Positions 11,370-24,173 are shown, numbered from the stretch's first letter. The stretch: DNA of 64,000 nucleotides from Lathyrus oleraceus (GCF_024323335.1 NC_066581.1:226006539-226070538); one strand, 5' to 3'. The notes: generated by a model from the sequence alone, not told the origin. Numbers and translations are program-made.

Positions 11370-13896
11370 ACAATGTGGATATGGCGCCGGATAGAGACCA
11401 ACTGAGGTCTATGCCTCAGAAGGATAAAGAGACATTCAAAGAGTACACACAAAGATGGAGAGAATTGGCTGCTCAGGTCACTCCTCCCTTGGAGGGGAAA
11501 GAGATGACAAAGATCTTTCTGAAAACCCTGAGTTCATTTTATTATGAACGTATGATTGCTAGTGCCCCCAGTGACTTTACCGAAATGGAAAACATGGGGA
11601 TGAGGCTTGAGGAAGGTGTCTGAGAAGGACGTTTGTCAAAAGATGAGGCATCGTCAAGTAAGAGGTACGACAATAGCTTTGGGAAGAAGAAGGAGAGTGA
11701 AGCAAATGCAGTAATCAGTGGGAGGCAGAGAAGGCCTCAGATCAGGAAGAATCAACCACCCCGTCAACACCATCATCAAGTATCTTCGATTATCCCTGTA
11801 TTATCTAATAATCAATCAGTACCAATTCAACAACAACAATGTCAACAACCGCAACAACGAGCAAACACCTACAACAACAAAAATACCAACAATCATCATT
11901 AATAAAACTTCGAGAGGAAGAAGGTCTCTTTTGACCCAATTCCCATGTCATACGCAAAACTCTATCCATCTTTGGTTCTCAAGAACCTAATCCAACCAAG
12001 AAACCCGCCGTAAATTCCAGAACCACTTCCGTGGTGGTATAAACCTGAACTCCGTTGTGCTTTTGATCAAGGGGCACCCGGACATGATATAGAAAATTGC
12101 TATCCACTCAAGTATGAGGTTCAGAAGCTGATGAAGAATGGAATGGTGTCCTTTGAGGACCGTGCACCGAACTTGAAAGCAAATCCATTACCCGCCCATG
12201 GAAATTCTTCTATTAATATGGTGGATGGTTGTCCTGGCGAGTTTAAGGTTTTTGATGTTCGTTTTATCTGGAGGTCCTTAGTACAAATGCATAAGGACAT
12301 TTGCTTGGTGAGTGATTGTGAGCATGACCATGATGGTTGTGCTGTTTGCAGTATTAATTCAAGGGGTTGTGAAGTTGTGAAAAGGGAGATCCAACGACTG
12401 ATGGATGAAGGCATGATTCAGATTGTTCAATCTCGTCATGTAGATGATGATTTAAATGTCATAGTGCCCATTTTCAAGAATCCAGAGAGATTGGTAATTC
12501 AATACGACAGCAGCAACAATAACAATGTCAGCAATAGATCAGTACCGCCGTTGGTTATCGGTTAGCGGGTCCAGTTCCGTTTTTATCTGATAAAGTTGTT
12601 CCGTGTTAGTATAATGCTACGATGATGAAGGATGGTCAAGGGGTCCCGTTGCCTACGACCAGTTCTGTGGTGAGCATTGTTGATGTTACCAAGGTGACCC
12701 GAAGTGGTCGCGTCTTTGGGCCGGTGTTCCCAAAGGATAAAGAAAAATTAGTTGTTAGTAAGAAGGTAGAAGTGCCTGTTATGGACCTGATTAGTGCTTC
12801 AAAGGGTAAGTCTAGTGAATCCAGCGATTTAAAGGCTAATGATGATGATGAGGTACTTTGATTGATCAAGAGAAGTGAGTTTAATATGGTGGAGCAGCTG
12901 CTCCAAACCCCCTCAAAGATCTTAGTGTTGTCTCTGCTCATGAACTCAGAAGCGCACAGAGAAGCGCTGCAAAAAGTTCTCGAGCAAGCTTTTGTGGAAC
13001 ATGATGTTACAGTGGATCAGTTTGATCATATTGTGGCTAACATCACTTCCTACAACAATCTCAACTTTTGTGATGAAGAACTCCCTGAGGAGGGTAGGAA
13101 TCATAACTTGGCTTTGCATATCTCTATGTAATGTAAAGATGATGCTTTGTCGAATGTGCTTGTTGACACCGGGTCCCCGTTGAGCGTACTGCCAAAGTTA
13201 ACATTGTCAAAGCTATCATATCAAGGAGCGCATATGAGGTATAGCGGTGTAATCGTCAAAGGTTTTAACGGTTCGCATAAAACAATGATAGGTGAAGTGA
13301 ACCTTCCAGTTAAGATAGGTCCGAGTGACTTCCAGATTACTTTTCAAGTAATGGATATCCACCCGGCCTACAGTTGCTTGTTGGGAAGGCCATGGATCCA
13401 TGAGGCGGGAGCTGTTACCTCCACATTGCATCAGAAGCTCAAATTTGTGAAAAATGGAAAGCTTGTAATCGTTGGCGGGGAGAATGCGTTGTTGGTTAGC
13501 CACCTGTCATCTTTCTCTGATGTTGAAGCTGAGGATGAGGTTGGAAATCCGTTCCAAGCCTTATTTATTGCTGCTGAAAAGAGATTTGGGGCACCTATGT
13601 CCTCATTGAAGGATGCAAAGAAGATTGTAGAAGAAGGCAATGTTGATTAGTGGGGGCGCATGGTAGAGGTCTCCGACAACAAAGACAGAATCGGTATGTG
13701 TTTTCAGTGAGGTTCATCAACTGCAAGGTCTGAGGATATGCAACTTAGCTTCCGTAGCGGAGGGTTCATTCACGGTAATGAACAACACTTAGATGTTGTG
13801 CTAGAGGATGACGAAGAGGAAGACTGCACCAATTTTGTGACGCATGGAAAGGTTTACAACAATTAGACTGCTGTTGATGTTCCTATTATTTTGCAT
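8846..13896 (+). repeat. 2.5-kb direct tandem duplication (gag C-terminal half to protease end)
   Basis: Unit 1 is 8846-11369 and unit 2 is 11370-13896. The joint reads TTTTGCAT|ACAATGTGGATATGG: the left side is the end of the protease region (compare TTTTGCATTGATC at 13890) and the right side is mid-gag (compare TACAACGTGGACATGG at 8845). Only about 1 bp of microhomology is seen at the joint. Confidence 0.85.
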
Positions 13897-13904
13897 TGAT
13901 CTAA
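11370..13904 (+). pseudogene. gag-pro: Retroelement 1 gag-protease, tandem copy B
   Basis: Starts in the middle of the gag domain (MDMAPDRDQLRSM, corresponding to position 8846 of copy A) and runs through the His/Gln-rich tract, linker and protease to the intron donor. The protease keeps VDTGSP and LLGRPWIHEAGAV, so its active-site Asp is intact, unlike copy A. In-frame stops remain (for example near 11621, 11900, 12563, 12859, 13129, 13648). It differs from copy A at many positions, so the duplication is old or joined two diverged copies. Confidence 0.8.
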
Positions 13905-16900
13905 GTAATTGCTTTTATATCTTTTCAAAATCCTTCTCCTATGTGTAAGACCCTAATTTTGATCCTAAGATCCCTCATGGCATCATGTTATTGCACAAGT
14001 GCAGTGCCTAAAGGATCATAGCATGTTTGGCTCCTTAACCCTAGGGTTAGGACTTGTTTGAGTGGTTTGAGATCACCAAGCATGCTTGTATTGTATGCTA
14101 TTGCATTTCTTATTTGATTGCTAACCAAAAGCACAAAAATATGTCACTAACTCTTTTTGTTTTGAAGCTCAAGTGATCATGTGCTCCACAATGCTCCTAG
14201 GAGGCTCCTAAGCCCAATGCAATGGCTAGATGAAGATGAGAAAAAGCATGACAATGGTCCAAAAAGTTCCTAATCATCATATATGTCTCCCAAGTATCTG
14301 AATATGCGAATTTGATAAAGATAATCCAAAGGGCTTGAAGATTGTTTCCCAAGGAAACCCTAATTTCACTGTGCTTTGACTGTGCCTTCCCCATGAAGCA
14401 ATCTCAACCTCTGATCAAATCTAATCAAGGTAAGTTCTTTCATTTATCAATTTTATGCATATTTGAGCCTATTTTAGGCCCCTCAATCATTTATTCATCA
14501 AGATTGGAAGTTTGACTTTGAAAAGTTGACCAGCCAAGTCATCTGACTAAGTTGAGGTTCAATGAACTATAACATTTGATGTGTTTGTCAAATGAAGGTT
14601 ACCCCAAAAGAAAAATTGTTCCTAAGTACCATATGAAAAACTTTCATGTTCATCAAAAATCCATTTGAATCTTTTAAGGTCATCATTAATTTAAAAACAT
14701 TATAGGTCATTTTGACTAAAACCCTATTTTTGGGTCAAATTACCAAGGGCATAACTTCCTTAATTTTTATGATTTTGAGGTGATGCCAAAGGAATTGGAA
14801 ACCTTGATCTGTCTACTTCGAATGTTATGTTGGATAAAATTTCATAATCCTAAAATAAATACATGTGATATTGCAAAACATTATAGGTCATCTTGGACCT
14901 AATTCATTGAATTTGAAAAAGTACCCAACTTCAAATGCCCATAACTTTGTCATATAAAATACAAATGATGCAAAATTTGAGTCTAGATTGACCATCTTGA
15001 AATGATCTACAACTTTTATATTTGATATGTTTTCATTTGAAGCTTGTATCATGAGGACATAGGGGTTTAACCAAGCTTACTTTTGGGTTAATTTTTCAAA
15101 GTGATTTGAATATGTTTTACACTTGAACTTTCCAAGCCAGTTTTGATCAATTTTCACATGTCAAATATTTTTTTCCCAACATTACTTTTGTTCCTTATTT
15201 CAAGAGCTTTCCAACCATTACTCACAATAGTCATTTGGATATACCATTTGGAAGATTCGAATTTCTTTTCATTCATGTGCATTTTTGATATTTTATGTTA
15301 AAACTTGAAATGCAAGCATCCTTCATTCCAAGTGCACGACCACATGCCTTCTATGTGAACTCACCAAGCTTCTTCAGCCATTCATGGGCGTCTCAGACGT
15401 CCACAAAGGCCCATGCACTCAAATTTTCAAAACCCATGCACATGAGCAAAGTGTGATGATCAGAGGCATTCAGCTAAATATAAGGACCTCATGAGCTTCA
15501 TTTCACAACCTTTTGGAGATCCCATATGCTGCAGAACTGAAACCACACCCTCACCAGAGGAATCATTCACCATTTTTTTTCAGATTTTCGAGCTTGAAAT
15601 TCTGCAACGTTAGTTGAATTTCAAAGCTAGATTCCTTAGCCAATCACCTACCATACATCCAGAGATCAAAAAGGAGCAAAAAGTTTGAAAGATTCGTGGC
15701 CAGAAGTTCACCAATTTGAAGGTATAAACTCAAACTATTTGGGTCTGAAACTCATAATTCAATGTAGTATTCTTGTGTTTCTGTGGTTCTCTGAAGTCCT
15801 CATACTTGAGGCAAGCCTTTGGTGCATTCAATTTGCCATTTCATGAACAATCCTTGTGGACACCACGATTTTATCCTTCATCTTTCTCTCAATATAGGAA
15901 GAATGAAAGAAATCTAATGGTACAGTGATGATCTACATCCCAGGAGCTTCATTTCCATGTCCTTGTTTTTCGTTTTTGATAAGATTCATTTCTCTGCAAA
16001 TTTGGCCGGAATCTGTTGGTTGGCCGGAGAAGATGGTAGTTTCCACCACCACCACCACGTGTGTTAACCATAACCCTTGGACTCTCTCTCACGATCTAAT
16101 CTCATGCGTCCGTTTTAATTACTTGTTTTAATTCATCATGTGGCACTGTTGACTTGAGTGTACCGTGTGTCCTCAGATCCAAGCCGTGCACCATTGCCAC
16201 GTCAATTAATGAATTGGATCTAGTGGCTCAACATTTTTCTTTTATTTCATTTTTCTCTTTATTTTATTTTAATTCATTTCATTTTCAATAATTCATTAAA
16301 AATTCATATGAAGATAGAAAAATATGAGACCAATTTTTAAAATTCTCTTGAAAAATCTAGTTTCATATTATGATTTTTAATTATTTTGGTGACTTCATTT
16401 GATATTTTTCATGAATTATTTGGTTTTTAATGATTTTAATTCATTTTAAAATGCTTTCTGACTTTTAAAAAATACAAAAATATTTTCATAGCATCTATGG
16501 ATCATGATAAGTCAATGAAAAATAGTCTCAATAATTTCTTGATTGTTTTGAGATTATTTGAGATTTTAATTCATATTATGCTATTCTTGTTCGTTTTTAA
16601 TTGATTTTAATAGTCAAAGTTTGTTTGACTTGACTATGTTGAACCTATGAAAATTTAATTGGACTTTTTGAAGTTGCTTTGAATTGAATTTGAGGTTCAA
16701 CTTTGTTTGTTTATTTTTTATTTATATTTTCTTTTAATTCAAAAAATATCAAAAAAATATTGTTGACTTCTTGACTTGTTATACTCATTCCTCTTCTGTT
16801 TGGTGTTGATCAAGGTTGATTTGATTCAACTTTGATCAATTGGGATTGGTTGTTGTCTTCTTACCCCCTCCCTTTCATCTTCATCCTTTTCTTTCCCTCA

Positions 16901-19008
16901 ATGGCCAATGAGTTAAAGACTTGAGGTTGGTCTTGACAAATAGGAGTTTAATCTTCTTTGATACAAACCAAACTCAACTTGATCCATGATCAAGTGATTT
17001 ATTTTGTGTCAAAGATAGGTTACTTCTTAGTCAAGCAAATAACCAAAAGTCAATACAAGGCCCTTCCCCTTTTGTTTGGCATGGCAAGTTTATGGAACTT
17101 GGCTTACTAGTCATGATCTCTAACTTGTGTTCTTTGCCTATATTCTTATTGACCGGCCTCAGATAGGTGTGGCTACTATATTAGTCCACTTACGATTGCT
17201 TAACATAGCGCTACATTGTCTTATGACAAGCTAACATAACTCTACTAACTACTAACTTTAATTTGAGCTTTTAAATTCTTGTCATTTACTTTTAATGTCA
17301 TTTATTTTTTGCTCATTATTCATCTTGATTTTCATTTTGCTCACTTGAGCACATATTTTATGTTTATGTTATTTTTCTTTTGCTCATTCGAGCCCATTAT
17401 TGTATATAAATATATTGCTATTTTGTGTTGTTTTGTGTTTGTTTTGATGTGAACCAAAATACAAAAGGAGAAAGGACTTAGAATTAGGATTCACCCATGC
17501 TTAAAGGAGTTCAAGAGCAACTAGGCCTCATGCCTTTAGAATGCAAAATATGTTGAAGAGCAACTAGGCCTCATGCCTTTAGAATGCTAAAATTCAAAGT
17601 TGAACTCAAAGGACTTCTCCTCAAACTTATTCTTTGTCCATTCCCTTTATTATGTTGTGAGCTTTTTGATGTGTGCTTTTGTGTGATAGGAACCTCATCT
17701 TAAGATTGTGAAAAGAGGACCATTGTCATGAGTAGCCAAGTTAAGGGCCAAGCCAAATGGAGATCCTAGGAGCTTGAATTCAAATTATTGATTGCTTGTT
17801 TTGTGTGCTAAGTCCAAAGGAAATGAGCATCTTGAGTCATCTCTATGACTCCAAGAAAAGGAACTCCAGGGTTATCTCTCCCCTTTTATCTTTGTATGCC
17901 TTAGGAATAAACCTTCTCTCTTCTCCCCACTCTAACCAACCCAAAAATCATTTTTAAAACTTTGACTTTATATCAAATTAGAAACCTAGGACTTAGGCCT
18001 TTGACTTTTCAAAAACCATTTTCATAAATACTCATTTGTAAATAAACTTTAATCCAACTTTGACCTCATTTTGTAAATAAATTTAACTTGTAAATATATC
18101 GCATTTCAAGTTATTTTTGTGGTTCCAATGGTCACTAGTTAAAATCTTTTCAAAAACATCATTCATAGGTTTGAGTTATCATAATGGTTGATGTAAACCT
18201 CACCTCATCCTTAGTGTTGGATTATAAGCCTTCCATGCTTATTATAGGGTTAACCCCTCGCTAGCATGGTGAAGCCTTCCTCACAAGGTGGATTGTTGGT
18301 TTAGGTTGAGTTTTCTCCCTTTGATAATAAAAGACCTTAAGGATTTTGATTAAAATCAATTCACCAACCTTTGAAATTTTTACCACGAACTACGAGGTTT
18401 TAATCCTCCTTTGTGATGGTACGTAGGCAATGGGTTCATCCCTTCAAACAACAAAATTTGTAAATATAATCTATTCTCTTCTCATCCCTCCAACCTTTTT
18501 CACAAATCTTTTCACAAATACCAACCTACAACACATATTTTCAAAAAGGGTTCCCTTAGAGTACTAAGGATGTTTTGGGTGCGTAAAACCTTCCCATTTC
18601 ATAACCAACCCCCTTACCTAGATCTCTGACATTTTTATTAGGTTTTTATTTGAAAAACTTCTTACTTGGATTTTGTTTGCTTTTTAGTCTGTCCTTTAGA
18701 CAAATAAAAGTGCGGTGGCGACTCGAATTGTATGTTGACTTTTGGTTTAGCCCATAAACCTAAAGGTAACGAAAACCCCGCTACACTATGCCTAAGGCAG
18801 AAGCGAACATTGTTTGGGCATTTTCAAATTGATCATTAATAAAATTAATTATGTTCATCCACATCTATGATGTTTGTTTTTACTTTATGCTTTATTCTGA
18901 AAATGGTAATCACAAAAAGAACATAAATAAACAATATAATTGTCCATTTGCATAATATTTGGTCACAAATTCACTGATCTAAAATCAAAATATCAAATCA
19001 TTATGCAG
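13905..19008 (+). other. Ogre pro-RT intron of retroelement 1, enlarged by a solo LTR
   Basis: Donor CTAA|GTAATT at 13905 and acceptor TATGCAG ending at 19008. Removing the inserted LTR leaves about 262 bp, matching the 257-bp intron of element 2. An intron between the protease and RT coding regions, removed from part of the transcripts, is a known hallmark of Ogre elements. Confidence 0.7.
13944..18785 (+). mobile_element. Solo LTR, type A copy 2 (complete, 4842 bp)
   Basis: Begins TGTAAGACCC and ends CCCCGCTACA, flanked on both sides by CTATG (13939-13943 and 18786-18790), a perfect 5-bp target duplication. The host sequence closes cleanly across it (CCTTCTC-CTATG-CCTAAGG), exactly as in element 2 at about 38135. 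So this is a true solo LTR left after LTR-LTR recombination removed the internal part. There are no genes inside. It contains the conserved block at 17150-17228 and a primer-binding-site-like TGGCGACTC at 18716-18724. Confidence 0.93.
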
Positions 19009-20795
19009 GTTGGTTCCTAACTCCATTGAATACAATGATCCTTCTACTTCTCCAAATGTTGAATTCCTTGTGTTTGAGGCCGAGGAGGAAAGTGAGGAAG
19101 AAGTAAGTGATGAATTATCTCGTCTCCTTGAGCATGATGAAAAATCCATTTTGTCGTTCAAAGAGCATATTGAGTTAGTCAACTTGGGTTCCGAGGATGA
19201 TGTGAAGGAAGACAAGATTGGATCTCGACTGTCTCCAGATGCGAAGAAAGGGTTGATTGATCTTCTTCAAGAGTATTCAAATGTGTTTGCTTTGTCCTAT
19301 CAAGACATGCCTGGTTTGGATTCTGAGATTGTGGTGCATAGATTACCATTGAAGCCAGAATGCCCGCCAGTCAAGCAAAAGTTGAGAAGAACGCATCCTG
19401 ATATGGCTGTGAAGATCAAAGAAGAAGTGCAAAAGCAGATTGACACCGATTTTCTTGTGACCGCTGAGTATCCGTAATTGGTGGCCAATATTGTGCATGT
19501 GCTGAAGAAAGATGAAAAGGTCCGCATGTGTATTGATTATAGAGATTTGAAAAAAGCCAGTCCGAAAGATGATTTCCCTCTACCACACATTGATATGTTT
19601 GTAGGCAATACTGCTAAATTCAAAGTCTTTTCATTTATGGATGAATTTTCCAGATATAATCAGATCGAGATGGAACCCGAAGATATGGAGAAGACCACAT
19701 TCATTACACCTTGGGGAACATTCTGTTATAGAGATATGCCTTTTGGTTTAAAGAATGCTGATGCAATTTACCAAAGAGCAATGACTACTCTTTTTCATGA
19801 TATGATGCATAAAGAGATTGAAGTTTATGTCGATGACATAATTGCTAAATCAATTGATGAAGAGGAACATGTTGAGCATTTGTTTAAGCTATTCCAGCAT
19901 TTGAGGAGGTATAAACTCCGCTTGAATCCCAAAAAGTGTACTTTTGGTGTTCGTTTTGGTAAGTTGTTGGGCTTTATCGTCAGCGAGAAGGGTATTGAAG
20001 TTGATCCTGCCAAGGTCAAAGCAATACAAGAGATGCATGCGCCCAAAACTAAGAAGCAAGTCAGAGGATTTCTCGGCCGCTTGAATTATATATCAAGATT
20101 AATTTCACACATGACTACCACATGTGCGCATATATTCAAACTTCTTCAGAAAGATCAGTCTTGTGATTGGACCGAAGATTTCCAGAAATCTTTTGATAGT
20201 ATCAAGGAATATTGAATTTGTGAAGAAGGGCTTGAATAAGGGCCAGAACCTGGTTCCCGTTGGGGCATGGTATTTGATGGAGCTGTTAATCAATATGGAA
20301 ATGGCATTGGGGCATTGATTATTACTCCTCAAGGCACGCATTTTCCGTTGAAAGCTAGATTAACTTTCAAGTGTACGAATAATATGGCAGAGTATGAAGC
20401 TTGCATTATGGGGCTCGAAGAGGCCATTGATCTCATAATCAAGTATTTAAATGTCTTCGGAGACTCAGCTTTGGTGGTGAATCAGACAAAGGTGAATGGG
20501 AGACGAATTAATCCGGTTTGATACCATATAGAGATTATGCGAGGAGGATTTCAACTTTCTTTACAAAAGTTGAGTTTCATCATATCCCTCAAGATGAAAA
20601 CCGGATAGCAGATGCTCTTGCAACGTTGGCATCAATGATTATAGTGGAGTACTGGAATGAAGTTCCTAATTTGATCGTGATGCGTCTTGATAGACTAGTT
20701 CATGTGTTTGTTGTTGAAGAGGTCAAAGATGAGAAGCCGTGGTATTACGACATCAAATGTTTCCTCCAAAGTCAGATTTACCCGCCTGGGGCATC
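19009..20795 (+). pseudogene. pol: Retroelement 1 pol: RT and archaeal-type RNase H, broken
   Basis: After the intron acceptor comes an acidic linker (EAEEESEEEVSDE), then the reverse transcriptase with RMCIDYRDL, ITPWGTFCYRDMPFGLKNA and the catalytic YVDD (19826-19837). A stop follows TAEYP, where CAG TGG has become TAA TTG. At about 20212 the frame jumps from the RT end (DSIKEY) to the region before the second RNase H. About 500 bp seen in element 2 (36200-36700), including the classical gypsy RNase H, are deleted. The second RNase H (VFDGAVNQYGNGIGA, AEYEACIMGLEEA, GDSALVVNQ, ENRIADALATLAS) is the extra domain of the Tat/Ogre lineage. Homology ends at 20795 in KCFLQSQIYPPG; integrase is missing. 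Confidence 0.82.
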
Positions 20796-20937
20796 CATGC
20801 ATATCATATCATATCATGTCCTAGGGATTCAGGATCAAAATCCGGGTCTTCTTAGTATTTAACTATCTCCCACCATGATCATATGAAGAGTGTCTTGCTT
20901 CATATTCTCTAGTTGAAGATACTTAAATAGGGGCAAC
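20796..20937 (+). mobile_element. Internal 3' end of a type C retroelement, with polypurine tract
   Basis: A 142-bp non-coding piece that ends in AAATAGGGGCAAC (20925-20937), the polypurine tract that primes plus-strand DNA synthesis, directly before the type C LTR. The same tract (AAATAGGGGCNNC) stands before the LTRs at 25984, 31515 and 58400. The rest of this element's interior is absent. Confidence 0.7.
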
Positions 20938-22067
20938 TGTCACACCCCGATTTTGGTCCTGAATTTTTCCATTTTTTTCATTTTTTATTTGGCACTTGGC
21001 CTAAAGTTCGTTTGCATACATTCATGACCAAAAGCAACCGTCCGTTCCCAAATCCATATTTTTTTGATAAACATTGGTTATTATCTAAGCTTTTTGATCA
21101 TGGTGCTTTTTTATTACAAAATGGATTTTAGTTATTTGACTTTTGTAATTTTCAATTTGATTTTAATTTTAAAGTAAATCTAATTCCAAATTTCAAGTTA
21201 ATCTTAATTGTTTTTTTTACTAATGATTCAAACTCTAATTGATTTTAATTTTCAAATAAATGTTAGAATTGATATCAAAGTGATTTTAACAAATTATAGA
21301 CTAATTTGATTTTAATTGGTTTTATTGGCTTTAAATTGACATTTAGATGAGTTTTAGATTATTTCAAAAAATCCATATCCATTTCTATAACCACAAATTC
21401 ATTTCATTCAAACCAAATTCCATGAATAATTTCAAACCAAGTTACAATTTCACTTCCAATTCATTCTACATTTTACACTAACCAAATTCAAACATTCTTT
21501 ACACCATTCAAATGTCCAAATAATCATTTCATTCATTAACAATCCAATTACTTTACAATAACCATGTCAAAAAAATAACAAAGCAAAATCTCACAAACAT
21601 GATCCATTTTCCATCCATAGTTCATTTCAAATCAAAATAGTACATACACTCATTTCATAACATTCAATAATATTTAACTTTCAAACATTTCCAAACTCAT
21701 TTTCATACATACATTTTCATGTCCAATTACATTCAATTACCATTGCATACGTCCATTTTCAATTCACATCACAACAAAGACTACGATAATTACATGTCTA
21801 AGCAAACTCTTCCAAGCAATCCAATCTACACTTCATAGCCTTGCATCTAATTCCACGTGATCAACATGTCCAACACGGTTCAATAATCTAAAACTCGACG
21901 CACCAGAATCATAGCTTTGGTGCAGAAGGCTTGAGCTTGATGTAGAGAAGTTGAACTTGATTGCAGAAACGAGATCCTTGGTGGATGAAGATTGAAGCTC
22001 TTGGTACGAAGAACATTGAAGCTTTTGATTGAAGAAAGTGAAGCTGTTGAAGAAGAAGACTTTCTGC

Positions 22068-22345
22068 AGGTTGTTGTGTTCTTTGAAAACATGGATTCTG
22101 ATAAAGGAAACATTGGGAGACTACTTGCTCGCTGCCCTGAAATTTTTGCCGCCAGCATTAGTAACACTTTACAGAGAAAGATTGATTTCCTTAGTAGAAT
22201 TTGTATTTCTAAAGCTTACCTTCCCATGGTTATCAAAAAATATCCAGAACTTCTTGTGTTTGATATCAACAGAACTTTGCCTCAACGGATAGTGAACTTG
22301 ATGAAGCTAGGACTTTCAAAGAAGGAAGTTGCATATATGTGGATG
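22068..22345 (+). pseudogene. Captured fragment of an mTERF-family gene inside the type C LTR
   Basis: An open frame (21992-22462) contains about 92 residues that read as mTERF repeats: NIGRLLARCPEIFAASISNT, LQRKIDFLSRICISKAYLP, VIKKYPELLVFDINRTLPQR and LMKLGLSKKEVAYM. mTERF proteins are nuclear-encoded helical-repeat proteins that bind nucleic acid in plastids and mitochondria and act in organelle gene expression. Both ends break off abruptly: upstream the frame is GAA-rich LTR sequence, downstream it leaves the family after AYM. No stop or frameshift interrupts the fragment, so capture was fairly recent or the part has been kept. I cannot say which mTERF gene was the donor. Confidence 0.78.
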
Positions 22346-23012
22346 GAGTTCATGTTAAGTGACTTGGTCTCTAGCTGCAACAACGGTTCATCAATACTAG
22401 ACCTGCAAAATAACCAACATCATGACAGCAAAAAAAAACTCAACCATAACACATTTTATTAACACAACTGAAGATAAACTCTTTTTGGATTTCCCACTCT
22501 CAACATTGTCCAGTCTCAAACGGTATCGTAACCGAATCACAACAAATTCAACCTAACATAACCCAACTTGTAACAAACTGATAATTGATTAAACAAAACC
22601 TGCAACTTTCAAAAGGAGATAACATAATTCAGTTTCCTATTTCAATCTCCAATAATCCCAACCGAACTTCCAACTGTCCAACGAATTTCAACCCAAATGA
22701 TATCCACCAAACCTCCCTAACAGCCATCCAAAGCTGAGTTCAAAACCAAGGCCACGTGACAAGAACCGAAGTTACTCATGAATGCTCCAAATTTCACTGC
22801 AGTGAGAGCAAGGTAAATTAGCCAAGGCAGTTAAAGTTCAAAAATCCCAAAATGGAATGGAGACAAAATTCAAAGAAAAAGCATAGGTTCAGGTTACCTT
22901 TTCCAAATCCAAGCATCAAAGAGACCGATCCAAACTAAGTCCACCAAAAGGACTTCGCAGAGATACCTGTTTTGATCTACCATACAACAACCCCAAACCC
23001 TAATCTACGGGA

Positions 23013-23020
23013 TATAAAAA
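23013..23020 (+). promoter_or_regulatory. Probable TATA box of the type C LTR
   Basis: TATAAAAA followed by GGGAAGG, in the middle of the LTR where a U3/R border is expected. Inference from sequence and position only. Confidence 0.45.
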
Positions 23021-23283
23021 GGGAAGGTGAGATTGAGAAGAGGAAAACGAAAAATCTCAGAAACGAAACCCTAATCCTAAAAAACGGCAGAAGCAAACCT
23101 GGATTGAAGAGGCGAAGAAGGGATTTAAGCTTCACCGTCGCCGTCGTCACCGTCGAAGGTGAGATTTTTACTCGATTCCCCTTTGAAACCATCGATTTGT
23201 GCATTTCTTGGGTAGTGTCGTGAGGCTAATGTGAGCGACGACTGAGAGATGACGAGCGATTGAGAGGGCGAAGGTTGAGGATG

Positions 23284-23361
23284 AGCGATTGAGTGAGCGT
23301 GAGTGATGGTAAGAGCGATTGAGTGAGCGTGAGTGATGGTAAGAGCGATTGAGAGAGGCGA
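23284..23361 (+). repeat. 30-bp minisatellite in the type C LTR
   Basis: The unit GAGCGATTGAGTGAGCGTGA + GTGATGGTAA (30 bp) occurs twice in full and a third time in part. Diverged GAGCGATTGAG pieces continue on either side. Confidence 0.8.
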
Positions 23362-24173
23362 GTGAGATTGAGAGAGATTGAGGACGATGAATCCTTCTGT
23401 TACAGTACCTCTCACTTTTTTTTTTCGTTTTTTTTATTTCTTTTTATTTGTTAGCAAAACAAAAATTTAAAATATTAAAGATTTTACCTTTAGTCTTCCT
23501 ATGTTTTTATTTAATAGTGTATATTAGTGTGTTATTTTTTGGTATTCCCAATCCATTAGCCTCTGAAACCCAACAGTCAGGCGACTGGGTTTATTTTCTT
23601 GGATTTTTCCACTTTTAATTGGTAGTCCAACAGGCTATTTTATCTTGGTTTTATTTTTTAATTTTAATTTTAATCTATTCTGGTTTACTTATTCAAATTA
23701 GCATTAAGATAGCAAATGACCACAAGTGGCCTAGTGGAAAGAGAGCAATTTACCTCTCTTTAGTGTGAGGGGTTAAATACTTGAGGACAGTAAATCTTTC
23801 TGTTTATATTTGTTATCCTTACCATTTTATTTAATTTCTTTTCCTATATAGTATCTTGCTATTTTATTTTATTTTTATTTTTATTAATTTAATTCGATTG
23901 TTATTTAGTGGTTTGTATTTTTTAGATTTCGTTAGTGGTTGAATTTCCGATATTTTTTTATTCGATTAGTCGATTTTTGTGTGTTAACTAATTTAGTTAG
24001 GTTATTAGTACCTATATCCATACTTTTACACGCGTAAATAATCATACCCAAATTTCGTTCGATTTCAAAATCAATTTCAACTTTCCTCAATTTCAAAATA
24101 CACTCCAAAAATAAATGTGAACCATTTCAAGATCATTTCACAAATCAAAAATAATATTCAAACCCTTTTCTAA

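Noticed and set aside
22972..23223. 83-aa ORF and CGCCGTCGTCACC-rich stretch resembling a gene 5' end
   Set aside because: Within the type C LTR just after its TATA box; more likely leader of the LTR transcript. A captured host 5' UTR is possible but unsupported.
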